Assembly (NCBI GenBank): GCA_022749755.1
Contig: CM040441.1
Location: forward strand, 10,541,475-10,605,474
Direction: 5' to 3'
DNA: 64,000 bases
From: Azadirachta indica
Lineage: Eukaryota > Streptophyta > Magnoliopsida > Sapindales > Meliaceae
The stretch's first letter is position 1; each line of letters opens with the position of its first letter. The translations under genes were made by a program, and so were the position numbers. Shown here piece after piece: positions 56,701-64,000 of this stretch. The notes under the pieces were generated by a model, which saw only the letters and a program-made list of their open reading frames with translations, searched no databases and was not told the DNA's origin.

Positions 56701-59700
56701 CAAAAACCTCTTCAATATAATTGGAAACTCTTTAATAAGGCTAAAAATATTTTCAATATGACTTACCAAAAATTTATTCAATGTGAATGAAGATTTCTTT
56801 TTCACGAATGAACATTTTTTTCTCACGACTAAAGATTTCTTCTTAACGATTGAAAATTTATTCTTATGCATCAAAATCCTTTCTATACGACTGAAAGACT
56901 CTTCAATATCACTTAAAAACTCATCAATAGGACTAAATAAATTTTCTCCTAACAACTTAAAACTTATACTTATGCTTAAATATCTCCTGTATACAACTGA
57001 AAACCTCTTCAATAGGGCTGAAAAACTATTTAATACGGCTGAAAACTTCTTTAATATGGTTTACCAAAAATATATTCAACATAACTGAAGATTACTTCCT
57101 AACGACTGAAGATTTTTTCCTTATAACTAAAGATTTCTTCCTGATGACTGAAGATTTGTTCTCACGTTTGAAAATATTTTGTATACAACTAAAAAAATTT
57201 TCTATATCACTGAAAAACTCTCTAAAAATATTGAAAATATCTTAAATATTACTTATTAAAAATTTATTTAATATGACTGAAGATTTCTTCCTTACAACTA
57301 AACATTTTTCTTCTAACAACTGAATATTTATTTTTACGCCTGAAAATATCTTCTGTACAACAGAAAATCTCATCAAAACGACAGCAAAACTCTTTGATAA
57401 GCCTAAAAATATCTTCAATATTGCTTACCAAAAATTTATTCAACATGACTAAAAATTTTTTTCTTACGAATGAAAATTTATTCCTTACGACTAAAGATTT
57501 CTTCCTAACGATTGCAGATTTTTTCATAAGGCTGAAAATCTCTTGTATTCGTTTGAAAACCTCTTCAATATCACTGAAAACTCTTTAATAAGGCTTAAAA
57601 TGCCCTCAATATAGCTTACAAAAAATTTATTCAATATAACTGAAGATTTCTTCCTTATGACTGAACATTTCCTCTTCACGACTAAATATTTCTTCCTAAC
57701 GATTGAAAATTCTTTAATAAGGTTGAAAATGTCTTTAATATGACTTACCAAAAGTTTACTCAGCATGACTGAAGATTTCTTCCTTGTGACTAAACATTTC
57801 TTCCTCACGACTAAAGATTTCTTTCTAATGATATAAGATTTATTCTTAAGCCTGAAAATCTCTTGTATATGACTGAAAACCTCTTCAATATTATTGGAAA
57901 CTCTTTAATAAAGCTAAAAATGTCTTTAATTTGGCTTACCAAAAATTTATTCAACATGACTGAAGATTTCTTTCTTACAACTTAGCATTTTTTCCTTACG
58001 ACTAAAGATGTCTTCCTAACAACTGAATATTTATTCTGACGCCTAGAGATCTCTTATATATGACTAAAAACCTCTTTAATATCACTAAAAAACTCTTTAA
58101 TAAGGCTGAAAATTTCTTGAATATGGCATACCAAAACTTTATTCAATTTGACTGAATAATTCTGTCCTACAACAGAATATTTCTTCCTCATGACTAAAAA
58201 TTTCTTCCTAACAACTGAAGATTTGTTCTTACTCTTGAAAATCTCTTGTATACAACTGAAAACCTCTTCAATATCACTGAAAACTCTTTAATAAGATTAA
58301 AAATGTCTTCAATATGGTTTACCAAAAATTTATTCAATATGACTGAAAATTTCTGCCTTACAATTGAATATTTTTCTTTCTCACAATTAAAAATTTCTTC
58401 CTCACAGTTGAAATTTTATTCTTATGTTAGAAAATCTATTGTATACAACTATAAATCTCTTTAATAGAATTGAAAAATTGTTTAATAAAGCCGAATATGT
58501 CCTTTATATGGCTTTCCAAAATTTTATTTAACATAACTGAAGATTTCTTCTTTAAGAATAAAAATTTTTTTCTCACGACTAAAAATTTCTTCCTCACGAC
58601 TAATAATTTCTTCCAAACGACTAAACATTTCTTCTTAAGCTTGAAAATCTATTGTCTACAACTGCAAACCTCTTCAATATGATTGAAAAACTCATCCACA
58701 ACCCTAAAAAGGTCTTCAATATGGCTTATCAAATATTTATTAAGTATGACTAAAAATTTCTTCCTTATGATTGAACATTTCTTCCTCACGACTGAAGATT
58801 CTTCCTCCGCCTAAAAATCTCTTGTATACGAAGGAAAACCTCTTCAATATCACTGAAAAACTCTCTACAAAGGCTAAAAATATTTCCAATATGACTTACC
58901 AAAAGTTTATTTCAGTCGTTAGGAAGAAATCTTTAATCGTAAGAAAAAAATGTTCAGTCATAAAGAGGAAATTAATAATCGGCACTATTCTACATTTTGC
59001 TCCTACTTGCACCACTTAATTACAAAGACACATCGATAATAAAATGGAAAACAAGACATCTCTAGACAATGATCCAAATAAATATCTATTAGTAACTGAC
59101 ATTTAACAACATTCATATACAATTTAACAGTAAGTGCTTGTCTCTCTCCTGAGATATTTATTCTTACGGCTGAATATTTCTTCTATATGACTAAAATTCT
59201 CTTCAACACAACTAAAAAACTCTTTGATAAGATTGAAAATATTTTCAATATCACTAAAAACTCTTTAATAGTTCTGAAAACGTCTTCAATATAACTTACC
59301 AAAAATTTATTCAATGTAAACGTAGATTTTTTCCTTACGACTAAACATTTCTTCCTCCTCACTAAAGATTTCTTATTAACAACTGAAGATTTATTCTTAC
59401 GCATAAAAATCTCTTCTATACGACTGAAAACCTCTTTAATATCACTAAAAAACTCATCAATAACGCTAAAATGGTTTTCAATATGGCTTATCAAAAATTT
59501 ATTCAATACAATTGAAAATTTCTTCTCTAAAACTGAACATTTTTTCCTCACAATTTATGATTTCTTCCAAATAACTGAAAATTTATTCTTACGTTTGAAA
59601 ATCTCTTGTATACGACTGAAAATCTCTTCAATATCACTGAAAAACTCATCAATAAGTCTAAAAATGTCATCAACATGGTTTGCCAAAAATTTAACCAACA

Positions 59701-62700
59701 TGACTGAAGATTTCTTCCTTACGACTAAAGATTTCTTTCTCACAAATAAAGATTTGTTTTTACGCCTGAAAATCTTATACATACAACTGAAAACCTCTTT
59801 AATATAACTGAAAACTCTTTAACAAAGCTGAAAATGTCTTCAGTAAGGTTTACCAAAAATTTATTCAATCTGATTGAAGATTTCTTCCTTACGACTAAAG
59901 ATTTCTTCCTAACAACTGAAAATTTATTCTTACACCTAAAAATTTCTCCTATACGACTAAAAATTTCTTCAACATAACTGAAAAATTGTTTGATAAAGCT
60001 AAAAATATCTTCAATATACCTTATAAAAAATTTATTCAACATGACTAAAAATTTCTCTCTTATGACTAAAAATTTCTTCCTCACAACTAAAGATTTCTTC
60101 TTAACTAAAAATTTATTCTTACTCCTAAAACTCTCTTATATACGACTGAAAACCTCTTCAATATCACTAAAAAACTCATCAATAAAGCTGAAAATATCTT
60201 CAATATTACTGAACATTTTTTCTCTATAACTGAACATTTCTTCAGTACAACTAAAAATTTCTTCCTAACGACTAAAGACATATACTTACACTTAAATATC
60301 TCTTGCATACGATTGAAAATCTCTTTAATAAGATTGCAAAATAGTTTAGTAAGGCTAAAAATGTTTTCAATATGACTTATCAAAAATTTATTCAACATGA
60401 TTGGAGATTTCTTGCTCACGACTAAAAATTTCTTTTTAATGACTGACGATTTGTTCCTACACCTGAAAATAACTTGTATATAACTGAAAACCTCTTCAAT
60501 ATCACTAAAAAACTTTTTAATGAGACTGACAATATCTTCAATATGACTTACTAAAAATTTATTCAATATGACTCAAGATCTCTTTCTTACGATTAAACAT
60601 TTCTTCCTCTGCTAGAAAATCTCCTGGATACGACTAAAAACCTCCTCAATATCACTGAAAAACTCTTTAAAAGGGCTAAAAATGTCTTCAACATGTCTTA
60701 CTAAAAATTTACTCAATATGATTGAGGATTTTTTCCTTACGACTGAACATTTTTTCTTTACAACTAAAAATTTCTTCTTAACGACTGAAAATTTATTCTT
60801 ACACTTGAAAATTTCTTCTATATGATTAAAAATCTTACCAACACGCCAGAAGAACTCTTCAACATGATTTAAAACTCATCTATAAGCCTAAAAAATTCTT
60901 CAATATGCTTTACCAAAAATTTATTCAATATGATTGAAGATTTCTTCCTTATAATTGAACATTTATCCTTCACTACTAAATATTTCTTCCTAAATACTGA
61001 AGACTTCTTCCTCCGCTTGAGAATATCTTGTACACGACTAAAAATCTCTTCAATATCACTAAAAAACTTTTTATAAGGGCTGAAAATGTCTTCAATATGG
61101 CTTACCAGAAATTTATTTGATATACTGAAGATTCCTTCCTTATGACTGAATATTTATTTCTCACAACTAAAGATTTCTTTCTAACAACTGAAGATTTTTT
61201 CTGAAGCGAGAAAACCTCTTCAATATCACTGAAAACTCTTTAATAAGACTTAAAATGTCTTCAACATAATTTATTAAAAATTTATTCAATATGATTGAAG
61301 ATTTATTCCTTACAACTGAATATTTTTTCTTCATGATTAAAGATTTCTTCCCAACAACTGAAGATTTATTCTGACACTTGAAAATTTCTTGTATACGACT
61401 GAAAACTTCGCCAATAACACTAAAAACTCTTCAACAAGGTTAAAAATGTCTTCAATATAGCTTACCAAAAATTTATTCCGCGTAGCTAAAGATTTATTCT
61501 GACGCTTGAAAATCTCTTGTATACGACTGTAAACCTATTCAATATCACTGAAAAACTCTTTAATGAAGCTCAAAATGCCTTTAAAATGGCATACCAAAAG
61601 TTTATTCAATTTTGCTAAAGATTTCTTTCTTACGACAGAATATTTCCTTCTCACGACTAAAGATTTCTTCCTCACGATTGAAAATTTGTACTTATGCTTG
61701 AAAATCTCTTGTACACGACTGAAAATTTCTTCAATAGGACTGAAAACTGTTTAATAAACCTGAATATGTCTTCACTATGATTTACCAAAAATTTATTCAA
61801 TATAACTGAATATTTTTTCATTAAAACTAAAAATTTCTTCCTTACAACTAAAACTTTTTTCATAACGGCTGAATATTTGTTCTTATATCTAAAATCTCTT
61901 GTATACTACTTGAAATCTCTTCAACATGATATAAAAACTCATTTCTAAGCCTAACAAAAATCTTCAATATGTTTTACCAAAAATTTATTCAATATTACTG
62001 AAGATTTCTTCATTACAACTGAACATTTCTCCTTCACGACTAAAGATTTTTTCCTAAATACTGAAGACTTCTTCCTCCACCTGAGAATATCTTGTATACG
62101 ACTAAAAATCTCTTCAATATCATTGAAAAACTCTCTAGAAAGGCTGAAAATAACTTCAATATGGCTTACTAGAAATTTATTTGATATGATTGAAGATCCC
62201 TTCCTTATGACTAAACATTTCTTCCTTACAACTAAAAATTTTTTACTAACAACTGAAGATTTATTTATACGTTTGAAATTTTCTTCTATACGACTAAAAA
62301 TTTCTTAAATACAATTGAAAAACTTTTTGATAAAGCTAAAAATATCTTCAATATGACTTACCAAAAATTTATTCAAACGACTAAAGATTTCTTTCTTACG
62401 ACTGAAGATTTCTTCCTCCGCTTGAAAATCTCTTGTATACAACTGAAAACCTGCTCAATATCATTGAAAAACTTTCCAAAAAGGCTTAAAATGTCTTCAA
62501 TATAGCTTATCAAAATTTATGCAATATAACTGAAGATTTCTTCCTTATGACTGAACATTTTTTTCTTACGATTCAAGTTTTTTTCCTAACGACTGAAGCT
62601 TTATTCTTACGCCTGAACATTTCTTATATATGATTAAAAATCTCTTCAACACGACTGAAAAACTCATTAATAAGGATGAAAATCTCTTCATTATCGCTTA

Positions 62701-64000
62701 CCAAAATTTTATTCAATATCACTGAAGATTTCTTCCTTACAATTGAAGATTTCTTTCTCGCGACTGAAGATTTCTGCCTCACGACTAAAGATTTCATGCT
62801 AATGACTGAACATTTGTTCATGCGCCTAAAAGTCTCTTATATACGACCAAAAGCCTCTTCAATATCACTGAAACCTCTTTAATAAGGCTAAAAATATCTT
62901 CAACATAGCTTGCCAAAATTTCTTCAATTTGACTAACTATTTCTTCTTTACGATCGAACATTTCTTCCTCACGAATAAAGATTTATTCATAATAAATGAA
63001 GATTTATTCTTATGTCTGAAAATTTCTTTTATACTAATACAAATCTCTTCAAAACAACTGAAAAACTTTTTGATAAGGCTGACAATATCCTCAATATGGC
63101 TTACCGAAAGTTTATTTAACATAACTAAAGATTTCTACCTAATGACTAAAGATTTCCTCCTAACGACTACAAATTTCTTCTTAACAATTAAAGATTTGTT
63201 TTTACACCTAAAAATCCATTGTATACGACTGAAAACTTCTTCAGTATCACTAAAAACTATTTAATAAGGGTAAAAATGTGTTAAATATGGTTTACCAAAA
63301 ATTTATTCAATATGATTAAGGATTTCTTCCTTATGACTGAACATTTCTTCCTCACGATTAAAGATTTGCTCTTACACCTAAAAATCTCTTATGTACAATA
63401 GAAAATTTCTTCAATATGACTGAAAAAGTCATATATAAGCCTTATCAACATGGTTTACTAAAAATTTATTCAATACGATTAAAAATTTTATCCTTGCGAC
63501 TAAACATTTCTTCCTCACAATTAAAGATATCTTCCTAATGACTAAAGATTTATTTCTTAACCTGTAAATCTCCTGTATACGATTAAAAATAGATTCAATA
63601 GGACTAAAAAACTATTTAATAAAAATGAAAATGTCCTCAATTGGCTTACCAAAAATTTATTCAATATAACTGAAAATTTCTTCCTTATAACTGAAGATTT
63701 TTTTTCTCACGATAGAAGTTTTCTTCCTAACAACTGAAGATTTGTTCTTACACCTGAAAACCTCTTATATACGACTGAAAATCTCTTTAATATAACTGAA
63801 AAACTTATCCATAAGCCTGAAAAAGTCTTTAATATGTCTTACCAAAAATTTATTCAACATAACTGAAGATTTCATCCTTCGGACTAAACATTTCTTCCTA
63901 ACAACCAAACATTTCTTTCTCCTCCTGAAAATCTCTTGTACACAACTAAAAAGCTCTTCAATATCACTTAAAAACTCTAAAAAGAATAAAAATATCTTCA
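47737..64000. repeat. Subtelomeric satellite array, ~190-bp unit, extends past window end
   Basis: About 16.3 kb, roughly 85 units. The anchor ATCATCAAC recurs near 48137, 48328, 48518, 48708, 48870, 49060, 49250 and 49441, a spacing of 190-191 (once 162). Each unit is itself a chain of about eight ~24-bp subunits of the form TACGACTGAAGATTTCTTCC. Divergence between units is high. Three successive variants are seen: CATCATCAACATGG up to about 52.1 kb, CCTCATGAATATGG about 52.2-55.95 kb, and TCACTGAAAAACTC from about 56.5 kb. Long stop-poor frames occur on both strands but are a by-product of composition; 190 is not a multiple of 3. Confidence 0.93.
58915..59158. other. Interruption of the satellite: inverted subunits plus ~180 bp unrelated sequence
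   Basis: 58913-58975 has the repeat in reverse orientation (CAGTCGTTAGGAAGAAATC, GTTCAGTCATAAAGAGG), followed by unrelated sequence (58976 to about 59158) before normal repeats resume. No ORF or known element is recognised in the insert. Confidence 0.75.

Noticed and set aside
47800..64000. Many 60-150 codon open frames, Lys/Phe/Ile-rich, on both strands of the satellite
   Set aside because: They are translations of the same 190-bp satellite in different frames. The period is not a multiple of 3, units are frame-shifted against each other and no domain is seen.

Overview
The window is nuclear DNA of a flowering plant, most likely a eudicot. The evidence is an intronless ACA12/13-type Ca2+-ATPase, a five-exon plastid ATP sulfurylase gene with a miR395 site, Ty1/Copia and Mutator-like elements, AT-rich intergenic DNA, and CCCTAAA/TTTAGGG plant-type telomere repeats. 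A run of 100 N (25317-25416) splits it into two very different halves.

Left half (1-25316): the 3' part of a decayed Copia retrotransposon with its 3' LTR (1-4057); a 489-bp Mutator-like MITE with a perfect 9-bp target duplication (5605-6093); the Ca2+-ATPase gene (7017-10094, +) with two CGCG boxes upstream; the ATP sulfurylase gene (12186-15534, -), convergent with it; a second Mutator-like element with a perfect 9-bp duplication (17177-18626); and a third long-TIR element (22266-23918) carrying a piece of a PPR gene, so Pack-MULE-like. The rest is AT-rich DNA with dispersed non-autonomous repeats and microsatellites.

Right half (25417-64000): subtelomere-like DNA without host genes. From 25417 to 46008 there is a mostly head-to-tail series of LINE retrotransposons separated only by short or degenerate (CCCTAAA)n tracts. 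Two related families are present. Family 1 (copies A, B, C, G and fragment E) is about 2.57 kb and has a CTACAGT-rich 5' UTR, one ORF1 (DUF4283-like domain, CCHC knuckle, Arg-rich tail), a short 3' UTR and a poly(A); it has no ORF2. Family 2 (copy H, 6.24 kb; damaged copy D) has ORF1 plus ORF2 (AP endonuclease, reverse transcriptase, zf-RVT, RNase H), joined by an ATGA stop/start overlap. Both families share the 3' terminal sequence with a small hairpin, and their poly(A) runs directly into CCCTAAA in the same phase at every junction. This resembles the Drosophila HeT-A (Gag only) / TART (RT carrying) pair and the silkworm TRAS/SART telomeric LINEs, but in a plant. I regard it as the main discovery candidate. 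All copies are now pseudogenes, mainly through C-to-T nonsense changes.

A 1.7-kb degenerate telomere-like array (46009-47736) then abuts a satellite of about 190 bp, built from roughly eight 24-bp subunits, that fills the window to its end (about 16 kb) in three successive subfamily blocks. Telomere-repeat polarity puts the chromosome end to the LEFT of the LINE block, where the gap and then genes lie. The join at the gap may therefore be a scaffolding error, or the block may be an interstitial ex-telomere.
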